The notes under the pieces: model-generated
Databases searched by the model: none
Told to the model about the DNA's origin: nothing
What the model saw: the letters and a program-made list of their open reading frames with translations, nothing else
From: Nemertoderma westbladi
Lineage: Eukaryota; Xenacoelomorpha; Nemertodermatida; Nemertodermatidae
Direction of reading: 5' to 3'
Length of the DNA stretch: 53,123 nucleotides
NCBI GenBank assembly: GCA_032718475.1
Contig: JAUCBJ010000292.1
Coordinates: forward strand, 1 to 53,123
Shown here: piece after piece, positions 1-10,903 of the stretch
Layout of the letters: each line of letters opens with the position of its first letter
How positions within the stretch are numbered: the first letter of the stretch is position 1
Translations under genes and position numbers: made by a program

Positions 1-361
1 AAGTCATATTGAAGTCATATTAAATTCATATTACAGAATTATAATTCAGTAATCATTATTTATTATGGATAATATACAAATACTGCAACTACAATAATTC
101 TGGGTATCTCTGTCTTCCTGTATCGAATCATCCTTCGCCCTATACAATGGATTCAGTCCTAATTGAGTTTGATTTTGTCGCTCGTAGTTATTTTGAATTC
201 AATCTCGTTGTTGCTAAGCTTTTACTTGTAACGTCAATAGTTTTGAGTACCGTCGTTACCCAGTGTCTTATTGTAACTATTAAAGGGCTCCGGTTATGAC
301 ATTGTCGACTTTCATGTTTGAAGAACATCAACAACGTCACCTGGGATATTTTAATCGTCCA

Positions 362-590
362 TCAAATATCACATTGAGAAGATTCTATCGGTTCTACATA
401 GTTCGGAAATCCCTCAACGATTCTTGTCCTTAGCTGATAATATCCTGTCCCTTTCTTAGTAAATCTCACTGTGGTCTCGACCAGGGGTCCTGCTGTCAGT
501 GAATTCTGTTGATGAGGGTTTGGTATGAATCCCAGAGGAGTGTCAATGAAAGAATGGTTTTGTGGTACGTTACATATTTGATCGATTTGA
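362..590 (-). other. Candidate coding segment, unknown
   Basis: Read on the minus strand this interval is open for about 75 codons and closes at a TGA (plus positions 362-364). An AG near 590 could serve as a splice acceptor directly after an upstream in-frame stop. The translation is compositionally balanced and includes Pro, Gly, Cys and charged residues, unlike the random AT-rich frames nearby. I recognise no family and found no start codon, so it could be a terminal exon or chance. What I see is only the open frame; that it codes is inference. Confidence 0.2.
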
Positions 591-806
591 TCTCAAGTAT
601 GTGAGGATAACAACATATATATAATACCAATGATCCTAATAAGTTACATCCACCGAATAGAGGTTAGTGTAATATCAGCTAGAGGAAGATAAGTGGTATT
701 TGATGTAGCTAATCAATAAACACAACAATGAAAATACACCAATAAACCACCGGTAAATATAACCAATATTGTCAACATCTGGCTAATCTGATACTCAACT
801 TCGTCC

Positions 807-998
807 TTAATCCGAGAGCTGTAAGGGTCCGGCCCCTTTACAAGAGGTCATTGCCCATACTGTACCAATATAACCTTCACCAACTAAGAGTGCACTTCTC
901 AATGGGCGTCTTGTAGTACGCAGCTTTTTATTGGTACAGCATACCACATATTGTTTGCTCACTTCCTGTAATGTATCCAAAAGGACACACCTCTCATA
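807..998 (-). other. Candidate coding segment, unknown
   Basis: A second minus-strand open stretch of about 61 codons follows an in-frame stop whose AG could act as a splice acceptor, and it closes at a TAA (plus positions 807-809). It has two adjacent Cys residues and a basic middle. It lies upstream, in minus-strand sense, of the 362-590 segment, so the two could be exons of one gene. I cannot define a donor with confidence and recognise no family. Confidence 0.15.
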
Positions 999-2123
999 CT
1001 AATCACACGATCATATTCTATTCACCTCCACTTTACAGCCAATATTGTATCCAAGGTTATTGTTCATCTTAAAATAATTATATTGGTTTAATATTATTTA
1101 CTGACATAAAATATATTGCATCCATGCTTTTTTTTATTTTATAATACAATATATCTTATTAGGTTATATAATGTCTTATTATTATTGTAATATTATGTAT
1201 AGATTGATTTCGTATATTCTTTTCGTATTTAGTATTCATAATTAATATTCTTGATATAATTCTCCAAGACAAAATTTAATTAATTTATTAATTTTTTTAA
1301 TAGCAAATTTTTTTAACTGTATTTTTTTTGTTGTTTGATATAAGGGCTTTCATATTTTTCGCTATTGAATGATCTGTTCACCACAAAACCAGCAGATTTC
1401 AATAACAGTATTTATGGCTGATATTCAAAACAATCTTTTTCTCCGTTTGTCGATTTTGAACTTTTTCATCACTAAATTCCCTACTACTTTTTATCTTTTA
1501 AACAATTGTCATCAAATTGTCCAAAATACCAAAATGTCCAGAAGGTTTGGTGTTACAATCGCGAGTATTGGTTTTGTAAAAAATGGCCATTTTTAACAAA
1601 CAATTTTATTATTAATTATTGGTATCAACATATTTGCATTTTGGACGGAGAACTTCAACCCAGTTGGTATACTGATCCTTAAACATGGATACATATAAAA
1701 TTTTTATTTCTTAATTAAAATTATGTGAAGCTAATAATTTTTTTTAGCTTTTGTACCCAATTTTAATGTTATGTATTGTCGGCCAGGCGAAATTTCAAAC
1801 TCACAAATATAATAAATTACGCGTCACAAGTTACTAGCGTCATGTTTGGTGAACGTGATATACCGTCTTTACATTCGATTCAATGCCCTTATAACTTTTC
1901 GGGGACCATTGCCCCCGAACAAGACCACTCTCCTCAATGACAATTGCTACCAATTGCAAAACAACCAACATGAATATATAACTCCAAACATATTATTGTA
2001 GTTTACTTTTAATCATTATTGCATAAAAGTAAAAGTTTTTAGCTAGACTAAAAATAAAGTAAAGCTTTATTGGGGCTGTTAGGTCATGGATTATCCACAA
2101 AGTCTTACGACATATTTAATCTA

Positions 2124-2148
2124 CCCCCCCCCCCCCCCCCCCCCCCCC
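2124..2148. repeat. Poly(C) tract, 25 C
   Basis: An uninterrupted run of 25 C in an AT-rich setting. It is the longest of seven G/C homopolymers of 13 bases or more in the window (see findings). Confidence 0.95.
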
Positions 2149-2260
2149 AGAACTATACAATCCAGAGGAAATTGTTGCTCTTGAACTAAGACTTAAAGAT
2201 GCAAGGCAGATATGAGCGCTGGCTAGTCCCTTTACCATTCGTGTCAAAAAGGAAACTATC

Positions 2261-2347
2261 CTGGGCGCCATAGGGATCGAACCCGCGACCTCCAGAGGGA
2301 TGTGAATTTAAAGCAAAAGATTTAACTACTACGCCATGGTGGCTGAA
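2261..2347 (-). mobile_element. tRNA-derived SINE
   Basis: On the minus strand the sequence runs like a tRNA: a promoter A-box-like stretch around TGGCGTAGTAGTTAA, then the B-box core GGTTCGATCCC about 50 bases later, ending in GGCGCCC. A real tRNA gene is unlikely because the arms do not pair into a full cloverleaf and related sequences recur at 23534-23590 and 50251-50340. RNA polymerase III would read the internal promoter; mobilisation depends on a partner LINE, which I cannot identify. Confidence 0.65.
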
Positions 2348-2534
2348 TCATTAAATTTACCCAGAGGGGGTCAATAATTAATGTTAAGGGGGGAATTGTT
2401 GAAGGGGCAATTATACCAAGGGGGCTCTAGTCCAGTGGTAATTGTCCTCGGAGCCGGGCCATTTTGCGGGGATAGTTCTCCTTGGCGGGAAATATCCTGT
2501 CCAATAATCTTGACCAGAGACCAGAGGCGTTAAT

Positions 2535-2590
2535 GGGTGTAAACGTTGTACAGACACTGTGCCGACAGTGTCGGTACAACGTTTACACCC
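2535..2590. mobile_element. 56-bp palindromic transposon with 9-bp target duplication
   Basis: The unit begins GGGTGTAAACGTTGTACAGA and ends with the inverse, closing ACGTTTACACCC, so nearly the whole element is an inverted repeat. It is flanked by GGCGTTAAT (2526-2534) and GGCATTAAT (2591-2599), a 9-bp duplication with one mismatch. The same termini bound the 1-kb fold-back element at 9856-10903 and the array end at 34509. It looks like a minimal non-autonomous member of that family. A 9-bp duplication is typical of Mutator-like elements. Confidence 0.8.
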
Positions 2591-2916
2591 GGCATTAATC
2601 TGGGGGCAATTGTCCAGTTCCTGTAAACTCTAATATTATGGCGTCCACATTACTTTAGCAGCACCAAATTGAATTAGGAATTTGGCCTATTTGACTTTCT
2701 GAAACTCACCAATTGAGAATAATATCTGCTACCGTTATATTTATGGCGGTAACCACAGTAAACCATAAGGATCATATAACATTTTTATCCTACCATGTAC
2801 CATTATCACCAATAATAATATTTGGATAACATATTAATATTAATTATTTTAGAACAATATTTTATATTATTTGTTCTGGACGTTGAATTTTAATACATAA
2901 TATTTAGTTGAATGCC

Positions 2917-3201
2917 ATGTTAACGATTTACTTTTCTGTTTTACTTTGGATCAATCTGACATCTATATCCAATGGATTGAACAACACCTACGATTCTACC
3001 AAACTCATCATGGTTGAACCTGTTTGTAAGAACTGTGTGGAAGAGGGAGGTAACTTAACATTAAGTTATGAACTCACAAACGATAAAACCGTTAAGGATA
3101 TAAGTTGGATCTATGTAGGAGGGATTGACGATATTCCTGTATTTGATTTGTACTACAAGGATGGAATATTAAACGTAAACCGACGCGACGGTTATACTTA
3201 A
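2917..3201 (+). pseudogene. Immunoglobulin-like surface protein, truncated copy
   Basis: The ATG at 2917 opens a signal peptide of about 20 residues followed by an immunoglobulin V-like strand pattern: the GGNLTLSY segment resembles a B strand and DISWIY the C strand with its core tryptophan. The frame stops at 3199-3201 after about 95 residues. Up to that point it matches the next copy (3542) closely, and afterwards the two diverge, so the duplicate was cut off before the rest of the Ig domain. Several N-x-S/T sites suggest glycosylation. It may be a dead fragment or a first exon; I see no convincing donor at the break. The family is unrecognised beyond Ig-like. Confidence 0.5.
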
Positions 3202-3541
3202 TTGCCGCGGTCATGACCTAAACTGTTAAATACTTTATTATCAAAATCACATACAACAACACAATTATGAATTTATAGTAAATATAATTGTAGAATGCTC
3301 TATTCCTACAATTCGTTATATTATCCGTAAAATAGAAGATTAAAACTAAGAAATATAATAAGAAATAGTTTTCCTCCAGTCCGGCTCCATCTAGTTCTAG
3401 GACGCCTAGAACACCAATAATAATTTGGTTAACTAATTTATATTATTTATTAATCTATTATATTATTTATTAGTCTGTTATATTTTATTTGTTTACAAGT
3501 TGAATTTTAATATAAATTATTAATATCTAATATTATCAGCC

Positions 3542-4608
3542 ATGTTAATTATTTACTTATCAGTTTTACTTACTACCCATCTGACGTCTTTATGCCACGG
3601 AATAGATGTCGCTTACGATCCTACAAAACTCACCATAGAAGAACCAATTGGTAAGAACTGTGTGGAGGAGGGAGTTAATTTAACGTTAAGTTATTTACTC
3701 ACAAGCGATAAAACCGTTAAGGATATAAGTTGGATCCGTGGAAGGATTGACGTTTATCCTGTATTTCGGTAGTACTACGAGGATGGGGAAATAAACGAGG
3801 AGCTATACAACGACGGTTATACTAATAATAGTTTAATAGTTTCAGTTTCGGGACGACCTGTAGTAATAAGAGTTGCTTATACTAACGTCCATGTTGGTAG
3901 TGAGAGAGTGGAAGGGGAGTATATAAAACGGGAGGTTGGGAAACACGGGATAGAAATAATCTTAGTGAAGCAGGACGATGATGAGTGGACATAACTGTAT
4001 CCATCAATAGTAATACACGAGTGCACGGTTAATGCGAAATCGGAACCAGAATGTAGTTGTAGCGAACCGGAATGTCGGTTCACTATAACGGACCTGGAAC
4101 CCCATATAAGCTGCTCAGTAGCTGATTGGTTCCCACTGCTGAATGGGGCGGATAACTTACGGTTTAATGCAACGGTTGCCAACTTCAACCACGTCAGCGT
4201 TCTGGGTGAGGATATGGAGACAATATTAGTAAACAGGTGCAGTACAGTCGTTACAAACTAGAGGGCGGCACTACATACAAACTCGATAAGGACGGAGAGC
4301 ATATAGACTTCTCTCTAACCGAAGTTATCCAATCAAAAGATAATTTTACCTTCAACTGCATAGCAACCAATCCCGAACTCAATATCACTAAAACCTGTGA
4401 AGTCAATATCACCATCATTAACCAAGAACAACAAACTGATGAAAGAACAGATGTAGTTGAACCTAACGGCCCAACCTCCATCACACCCAATATAACAACC
4501 ACTGGTGTTCTAGAAGATATTGTTGAACATAACGGCCCAACCTCCATCGCACTCAATGTAACCCCTAGTATATTACTTACTCTCCTCCTATTTGTTAATG
4601 AATTATGA
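3542..4608 (+). pseudogene. Immunoglobulin-like, possibly GPI-anchored surface protein, broken
   Basis: The ATG at 3542 (the better of the two copies) starts a signal peptide, then a V-like Ig domain with the DISWI core. In-frame stops interrupt it at 3770-3772 (TAG, where the 2917 copy has TTG) and 3992-3994 (TAA). The frame then shifts between about 4200 and 4258 and stays open to 4608. The distal part shows a second Ig-like domain with paired Cys, then a Ser/Thr/Asn stalk in which a PNGPTSI-like unit occurs twice (about 4465 and 4530). It ends in a short hydrophobic tail right before the stop, as in GPI-attachment signals. An AATAAA lies at 4623-4628. Role at the cell surface is inferred from this layout. 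It could instead be a living gene misread through sequence errors, but three lesions make decay likelier. Confidence 0.55.
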
Positions 4609-4622
4609 AGGAATTATTTGAG

Positions 4623-4628
4623 AATAAA
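4623..4628 (+). promoter_or_regulatory. Possible polyadenylation signal
   Basis: AATAAA sits 15 bases after the stop codon of the Ig-like frame ending at 4608, a natural place for its 3' processing signal. AT-rich DNA makes chance matches common. Confidence 0.35.
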
Positions 4629-4629
4629 A

Positions 4630-5200
4630 TCTTATTAGCTGGGCAATTTGAATAATTTAATAATATTAATTATTAGTTAAATTGAATAAATTATAATTTT
4701 AACTTTATGTTTGATTATTTTATAATATTTTCTTAGTTTATCTTGACTATCTAAAGTTGCAGACATTTGAATGCCTATTATTATTATCTTATGATAATAT
4801 CTGTTTTTTTAATTATGCTTATTTGAAGTGTTAACCAAAAACTAAAAATTAATATTATCTGGAATATCCAAAGAAATATAGATTCGCGCCATAATGTAGA
4901 TAATTTACTTTAATCTATTGAGAATAATAATTACGTTGTCTTTGTAACAAAATTTATATGGAATATATAGAAAGGATTAAAATTCTGTAATTCTGTGATT
5001 AATTTTAAACAAATATAAAGACACTACCTAACTGAAATGTATGTTATGGATTTTCTCTGGTCGGGGATTCCTTGTCCGATGTCTCCTTAAAGTTTGACAG
5101 ACTACACTATCTGTCTGTCTATCAAAATTTAGGCAAGCCCATCGCCTGGCTATAATTGTTGTTATAGGGGTTTTCATGTTCACTGATTTCATTGCCTTAA
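4630..5200. other. No gene seen
   Basis: AT-rich intergenic DNA between the Ig-like frame and the LINE remnant. I see nothing in it beyond short A/T runs. Confidence 0.6.
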
Positions 5201-5210
5201 AGTCTGCCTG

Positions 5211-5833
5211 TTAAAATATAACCGACAGACAGAGCCAGCATTGACTCCCATATAAAAGTACTGCTACTAATGCTACCCTAAATAATCTAAACTTGAGGTT
5301 CCGTTTTATTTTGTGGAACTTCCAAATCCTAGACAGAGTATTTAACGCTGCCAATGCCTTCCCCTTACGTACCCGAAGGTCTTCACCTGACTTCCGGATC
5401 CATGATCCCAAGTAGAAGAAGTCATCCACATAATCAAGAAAGTTGCCCTTACGATCAGACATTTCTTGAGGGCTGTCTAGGTTCACTGTCATAATTTTGG
5501 TTTTCTCGGAGTTTACAAAAAGACCAACTAGAAGAAGCAAGCAACCTGCTCCTATGAGCAGAGCGATTCTGACAGTAGCCCTGCCCTATATCATCAAGCA
5601 TCAACAATGTCTAGATCAGTGAGGTACTTGGCTGGTGTGGGGGGGGGGGGGGGGGGGTGTGTTACCATAACCCCGTCTTTATTATGATGATATAAGGACA
5701 TGCGAAGAACATAATCAACCACAATTACGAATAAGAATTGTGCAAGTGTGTCACCGTGAATGACTACCCATAAGACATTGAATGGATCTGTGTCACCATC
5801 ATCATTAGACGCAAATGTGGTGGAACATCGCAC
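5211..5833 (-). pseudogene. Non-LTR retrotransposon reverse transcriptase, remnant
   Basis: On the minus strand, 5833 to 5594 carries the reverse-transcriptase stretch around GDTLAQFLFVIVVDYVLR, a hallmark of many animal LINEs just before the catalytic box. A G homopolymer (5639-5657) and frame breaks follow where the catalytic aspartates should lie. From 5540 to 5211 comes the downstream part with YLGSWI and the VALVAVLLYGSQCW segment typical of the end of the RT domain. The endonuclease, the N-terminal RT and the 3' tail were not seen. Frames are broken at least twice, so it is dead. The clade cannot be fixed by eye. Confidence 0.8.
5639..5657. repeat. Poly(G) tract, 19 G
   Basis: An uninterrupted run of 19 G that falls inside the dead LINE, close to the point where the RT catalytic box would be encoded. 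Confidence 0.95.
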
Positions 5834-6124
5834 AGTGAACTGATAGTTGCAACAATTTCCTCAGGAATCCCACATGCTGGAAGTATACTGAATATACGCG
5901 GACGGGAGACTGAATCTAAGGATAATTCATAGCGAGAAAGACTTTTATCTTATACTGTAGTGTACTTAGTCGGATCGTTTGTTTCGCTCTAGATCTCGGT
6001 GGGCCCTCCATGTCAGACCACTCCAGGAGACTTGAAATGACTGCGATGCATGACTTGAAGTGATGCAACAATCATATGGGCAACAACGAGCAACGATGAG
6101 CAGCAACGAGCAACAATAAGTACT

Positions 6125-7510
6125 ATAACAATGAGTTATTATGCTGCACAAAGGCCTTTTAACAATTTCAACAACCCATTTCAGCATTTCTCATGCTGCA
6201 CGAAGGCCTCTGAACAGTTTCAACAGCAATTTTCAGCATTTCTCATGTTGCACGAAGCCATCTGAACAATTTCAACTGTTATTTTCAGCATTTATCATGC
6301 TGCATTAAGGACTCTGAACAGTTTTATCAACTCTTTTCAGTATTTCACATTCTGCACGAAGGCCTGAAAGTTTCAAAACCTATTTTCAGTCCTTCTCAAG
6401 CTGCTCGAAGACCTCTGAACAGTTTCAACAGCTCTTATCAGCGTTTATCATGCTGCACAAAGGGCAGCTTTTAGAGATCTTTTATGTATTTTTCAAACTG
6501 TACGAAGGCCTCTGGGCAGTTTTATCAGTTCTTTTCAGTTTTTCTCATGATGCATGAAACCCTCTGAACAATTTCAACTGCACTTTTCGGCATTTATCAA
6601 GCTGCACAAAGGACTCCGAACTGTTTTAGCAGCTTTTTTTTCAGTATTTAACATGCTGTGCGAAGGTTTAAATCGTTTCAAAAGCTCTTTTCAGTATTTA
6701 TAATGCAGCAAGAATGCCTCTAACTAAAGCGTTTTGACAGCTCGTTTCAGTATTTGTGATGCAGCGCGAAGGCCTCTAAATAGATTTGGTGGGGGTGAAA
6801 TGAACATAAGAACCCAGCTTTCATGTCAATATTGACATTATTAGATGTTAATATTGACATGCAATAAAACATATCATTAAAATTAACACAAACAACAATA
6901 TACATTGGTTGGATTCAACAATATTTTAATTAAAATCGATATTCTCTTTACAAAAAAACATTTTTTACTTTTCAAATCACAATATTTAAAAATTTATGAT
7001 CAAAACATGTCAATATTGACATCATGTCAATATTGACATCATGTCAATTTTGACATGGAACATATAACATGTCAATATTGACAAAGTGCCCGACTGTATA
7101 CTGCGCGACAGATTGTTTCAGTATCCAACATGCTGCATGAAGGTCTCTTCGCTTCAACAGACTGACAGATTGTTTTGTTACAGTAGTATCCAACGTGCTG
7201 CACACAGGCAGACAGGTCTCTTAAACATTTCAACAGATTGGTAGGCCTACAGTACCCCACGTGCTGCGCGAAGGTATCTTAAACGTTTCAATAGATTGTT
7301 TCAGTATCCAACATGCTGCTCATGATGGCCTGTTAAACATTTCAATAGATTATTACAGTAGGTACCCCACGTACAGACACACATGCAGCATGAAGGTCTC
7401 TTAAACGTTTCAACGGATTTGTTTCAGTATCTCACATACTGCGCGAAGGCCTCACAGTCTCAAACGTTTCAATGGATTGATTCAGTATCCAACAAGCTGC
7501 CCCGAAGTCT
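6125..7510. repeat. Degenerate minisatellite, period about 60 bp
   Basis: A unit containing CATGCTGCACGAAGGCCTCT, then GAACAGTTTCAACAG and TTTTCAGCATT, recurs roughly every 60 bases with much variation in sequence and spacing. The first block (about 6125-6790) and second block (about 7085-7510) are separated by the palindromic insert at 6822-7083. The two blocks have drifted differently (ATTTCTCATG in one, TATCCAACATG in the other). Open frames across it, such as 7072-7260 on the minus strand, are by-products. Confidence 0.75.
6822..7083. mobile_element. MITE built on the palindrome TGTCAATATTGACA
   Basis: The 14-bp palindrome TGTCAATATTGACA, or a one-base variant, occurs six times: at about 6824, 6846, 7008, 7025, 7042 and 7070. 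Two copies lie at the left edge and four at the right. The block interrupts the surrounding minisatellite. It looks like a short non-autonomous transposon whose ends are arrays of one palindromic site. No target duplication is evident. Confidence 0.55.
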
Positions 7511-8120
7511 TCTGTGACGGTAGACAGATTATTCAGTGTCATGCACGAATCTGTAAATGCATTACCTTCTACCATTGTCATCTCACTGTTTTCTGGTTTC
7601 GTTTTCTTAACTTTTTTTAGGTGGTTTGAGTTGGTTTGCAGTACAGACTTCACTTCACATCTGCACATTCTGATAATATTTATTGACATTATAGTTTTCG
7701 AAATATACTGTAGTTTTACATAGAACAGTAGAATATACCTGTAGGTAGACCGTATATGGCCTAGGCCAACTGCCAACCATCAGCCGGTTGGAAAAATAAG
7801 ACTGTACTGTAACCTGTGTTCTTTGGTTATCGTTTATTGTTTTGGTTAGAAAAGCCTGCTACTGTAACCTGTTCCTTTCCATTAATTAAGAAATCTGATT
7901 TTGTATGCTGTCTGGCAGTCTGGGTGTGTCAGTGGGTAGGCTTGCAGGTAAACCGGTGGCAGGGTGGCAGTAGGCTGGTAGGTCATTAAACAGTTAAAGG
8001 AATCTTCAAATGAACAAAATGTAATATTTTGAAATAAGTGAAAACTGAAAAGTGAAACTCTTCTTACAGTTACAATTAACCTAAATCTTATTGTAGATAC
8101 ATTGTTTATGAAAAACATTT
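7511..8120. other. No gene seen
   Basis: Overlapping open frames on both strands (7432-7776 minus, 7514-7723 plus) have no recognisable domain. I see no transposon end here. Confidence 0.5.
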
Positions 8121-8600
8121 TTTTTTGTCTTTTTGGGTAGTTTTTTTTTTGGGTAGGCCCTAATAGGCTATTAATATTGTGTTTTTTTTTTGTGTTTTTT
8201 TGTGTTGTTTTTGTGTAATTTTTTGTATTTTTTTTGTGTATTTTTGTGTTTTTTTTGGGTAATATTGTGTTTTTTTGGGTAATTCGTTTCGTCAGTCGGT
8301 GAGAAGTCAAAAATTGGACTTGAGTCCAAAATTGGACTTCGACTCCAGTTCAAGTCCAAAATTGGACTGTAAATTGCACTTAATGTCTGACTGTACGTGT
8401 GCGATCCCTGTTTATAATACATATAATAATTAATTTGATCATTAAAATAATGTTGCATTGTAATTATGTAATATATATGTACTGATACGGGATGCAGTTT
8501 TGATTTAAATACCGATATACAGTATGGCAGTTGGACTTGAAGTCTAAAATTGGACTTGAAGTCCAATTTTTGACTTCTCACCGACTGTTCGTAGGACCCT
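8121..8600. mobile_element. Remnant of a TIR element, split by a later MITE
   Basis: The stretch is rich in GTGTTTTTTTGGGTAAT-like repeats and ends, after the MITE at 8293-8587 is removed, in GGGTAATTCGT plus AGGACCC. That matches the terminus of the element at 32057-32536 (reverse complement GGTCCTACGAATTACCCC). So this is a relative of that family cut by a younger insertion. The left end was not found. The lysine-rich minus-strand frames across it (7882-8581) are low-complexity translations, not genes. Confidence 0.55.
8293..8587. mobile_element. 295-bp MITE with perfect 29-bp inverted repeats
   Basis: Both ends read inward CAGTCGGTGAGAAGTCAAAA followed by ATTGGACTT, perfect over 29 bases. 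The word AGTCCAAAATTGGACTT and variants are repeated next to both ends. TTCGT occurs at 8283-8287, 8288-8292 and 8588-8592, which fits a 5-bp target duplication with an extra copy on the left. The element has no coding capacity and sits inside an older TIR element. Confidence 0.8.
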
Positions 8601-8735
8601 TTTTTTAAAAATCTGGATACTATTTAAAACGCATGGATTCGTTCTTAAACGTGTTTAATATGTAATAGTAAACGACTGGCAGCCCAGCAGTAGCTGGTAG
8701 CTGACAGGCTGAGTAGTGTAATTTCCGGTAACTGT

Positions 8736-8910
8736 CAGACTGCCAGGTTGGAATTCATGCATGAGCGCGCAGGTACTGAGGTATGCTTTGTTGTTTCGAG
8801 ATCACCGCGCACCTGAAATTGACTCGTCGCGCACCTTATCACAGTCATAATCCATACAAAATCGCGCAGCTCATGTCAGCATGTCATGCATATCTCAAAA
8901 AATCGCGCAG
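8736..8910. mobile_element. End of a TIR element with GCGCGCAG motifs
   Basis: The terminus CAGACTGCCAGGTTGGAATT followed by CATGC recurs inverted at 40151-40127 with one mismatch. In both places it is followed by clustered CGCGCAG/CGCGCAC words (for example near 8766, 8828, 8863 and 8900, and 40025-40120). I take these as two end fragments of the same family rather than one 31-kb element, but cannot exclude the latter. Confidence 0.45.
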
Positions 8911-9309
8911 CTCATAACAAACATTTTACATTCCTATTCTGCTATTTTACAAGTTTGAGTGTTTCAAAGCTTACCGCCTGGTATCTTAGTGCGTCTCTGT
9001 ACGGTATGTTGAATCTACTAATCTACATAATAAACTGATATATAAATGTAAATGCAACATCAATTAATATTAAATATTAATATTAAAAAATATTTATTTG
9101 AAAAAGGCTCTTTTTCTTACTAATATTTTTAAAATTGAGCAAATTAATCTGACTTGTTTTCACAAATTTCCAGAAAATTAGTTAAAAAACGTCTTTTTAT
9201 AACTAATTTTTTACCTTTTTTTAAGTAATTTTTTACTTTTTTTAAACTAATTTTAACTTTTTTTAAACTAACAGAGGCTTGTCAGGTAGCTTACTGTACA
9301 GCTAGCTAG
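8911..9309. other. No gene seen
   Basis: AT-rich sequence with several TTTTTAACT-like repeats (9180-9275). No other structure was noted. Confidence 0.5.
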
Positions 9310-9400
9310 TAGGGTTCGACCGGAGCTCCGGCTCCGGCCGGACTTGGCAGGTCCGGCTCCGGTCAAATTAGGTGCAGGAGCTCCGGCAAAAAGTATTTGT
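9310..9400 (+). mobile_element. Left end of a CCGGAGC-family hAT-like element
   Basis: The end reads TAGGGTTCGACCGGAGCTCC and continues with repeats of CCGGCTCCGG and CTCCGG. The same 17-base terminus, inverted, closes at 31686. The DNA between the two, after removing the other transposons, is roughly 790 bp, close to the size of the related element at 11619-31317. They may therefore be the two ends of one outer element. The flanks (CTAGCTAG and CTACAGTA) do not match as a target duplication, so this pairing is uncertain. Confidence 0.5.
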
Positions 9401-9855
9401 GCTGCACAATGCATAGCTAGCTACATGGATAGGCAAGGCAAACATACAGCCAGACACCGGACGTCCGTCTGCGAACTGATCAACGTCTACTGGCAGACTG
9501 TACTGCCGACTGTATTATGGTATGGCCGTAGGCTAAACACTGTAGGCCTATCTGCCTATTGCTGTTGCATTGTCCTGTTGTCTGACTGTCTTTCGCTGTA
9601 CACAGGTACAGCTGTAGGCCTATGAGTCTGACAGTCTTCCACTTACCCAAGACTAGGGCTCAACAGAAGCTTCGGCTTCGGTTCGGTTCGGGCCGAAGTT
9701 TGGCAATTTCGGTTCGGTTCGGCTTCTGCAATTGATACTGCAGAAGCCAGGAGCAAACTTTGCTAATTATTCCAAGTATTACATTGACTGATTGAGCTAA
9801 GACCAGAGGACAGTAAGACTAATCAATCTGTCCATCGTTGTACTAATTAATTTTG

Positions 9856-10903
9856 GGGTGCAAACGTTAAGCAGACACTGGTGCAGAGCAGACAGTAGGT
9901 ACAGACAGTGGTGCAGACAGTGGTGCAGACAGTGATGCAGACAGTGGTGCAGACACCTGGTGCAACAGTGGTGCAGTCGTGCAGCCACTGGTGCAGACAG
10001 TTGTGCAGGCTTTGATACAGACAGTGGTGCAGACAGTGGTGCAGACACTGGTGCAGACAGTGTTGCAGACAGTGGTGCAGACACCTGGTGCAGACACTGG
10101 TGCAGACAGTGGTGCAGACAGTGGTGCAGCCAGTGGTGCAGCCAGTGGTGCAGCCAGTGGTGCAGATACTGGTGCAGACAGTAAAGGCTGAAAGGGGCGA
10201 GCAGGTTAGTAAAGGAGCAGTTTAGTAAAGGAGCAGGTTTCAGACAGTCAGAGGAGTATTGGGGGAACCAAAACAATAAACGTTATTGTTTTGGAGGCTA
10301 AGAATACCCAAGGGCCAAGAATACTCGCAGGCTAAGAATACTCGCGGACTAACAATTCCTGAGACCTTACTGTAGTTAGTCTGCACTGTCTGCACCACTG
10401 TCTGACTGTCTGCACCAGTGTCTGCACCACTGTCTGCACCAGTGTCTGCACCACTTTCTGCACCAGTCTGCACCACTGTCTGCATCACTGTCTGCACCAC
10501 TGTCTGCACCAGTGTCTGCACCACTGTCTGCACCAGTGTCTGCACCAGTCTGCACCACTGTCTGCACCAGTGTCTGCATCACTGTATGTACCACTGTCTG
10601 CACCAGTGTCTGCCGCACCACTGTCTGCACTACTGTCTGCACCAGTGTCTGCACCACTGTCTGCACCAGTGTCTGAACCACTGTCTGCACGCTGCACCAC
10701 TGTCTGACTGTCTGCAGCACTGTCTGCACCACTGTCTGCTGTCTGCACCACTGTCTCCACCACTGGTGACTGGCTGCACCAGTGTCTGCACCAGTGCCTG
10801 CACCACTGTCGACTGTCTGCACGCTGCACCACTGTCTGCACCACAGTCTGCACCACTGTCCGCACCAGGTGTCTGCACCACTGTCTGCTTAACGTTTACA
10901 CCC
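9856..10903. mobile_element. Fold-back element of inverted minisatellite arrays, 9-bp target duplication
   Basis: The left half (9856 to about 10185) is an array of 12-bp units such as GTGCAGACAGTG. The right half (about 10375-10903) is the same array inverted. They flank a core of about 190 bp that contains a perfect 12-bp-arm hairpin (10268-10294). The outer ends read GGGTGCAAACGTTAAGCAGA and its inverse (C/T mismatch). TTAATTTTG is duplicated at 9847-9855 and 10904-10912. Drosophila FB and sea urchin TU elements share this plan of inverted tandem arrays. The long open frames across it are periodic artefacts. It sits inside the hAT-like element 9654-11526. Confidence 0.85.
10268..10294. repeat. 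Perfect hairpin in the fold-back core
   Basis: CCAAAACAATAA and its exact inverse flank a 3-base loop. It is part of the unique core between the two minisatellite arms. Confidence 0.8.

Larger units (their letters stand above)
1..2120. other. No certain gene; AT-rich intergenic DNA
   Basis: Apart from the two weak minus-strand open segments listed separately (362-590 and 807-998), I see only AT-rich sequence with short homopolymers. A 75-codon open frame at 1369-1596 on the plus strand has no recognisable motif and a composition like the surrounding DNA, so I do not call it a gene. Confidence 0.6.

Noticed and set aside
2261-2347. Functional tRNA gene
   Set aside because: The A and B boxes are present, but the stems do not pair well and related dispersed copies exist, so SINE is the better call.
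7882-8581. Lys/Asn/Thr-rich minus-strand frames
   Set aside because: They translate GTGTTTTTTTG repeats at a transposon end and run through a MITE boundary.
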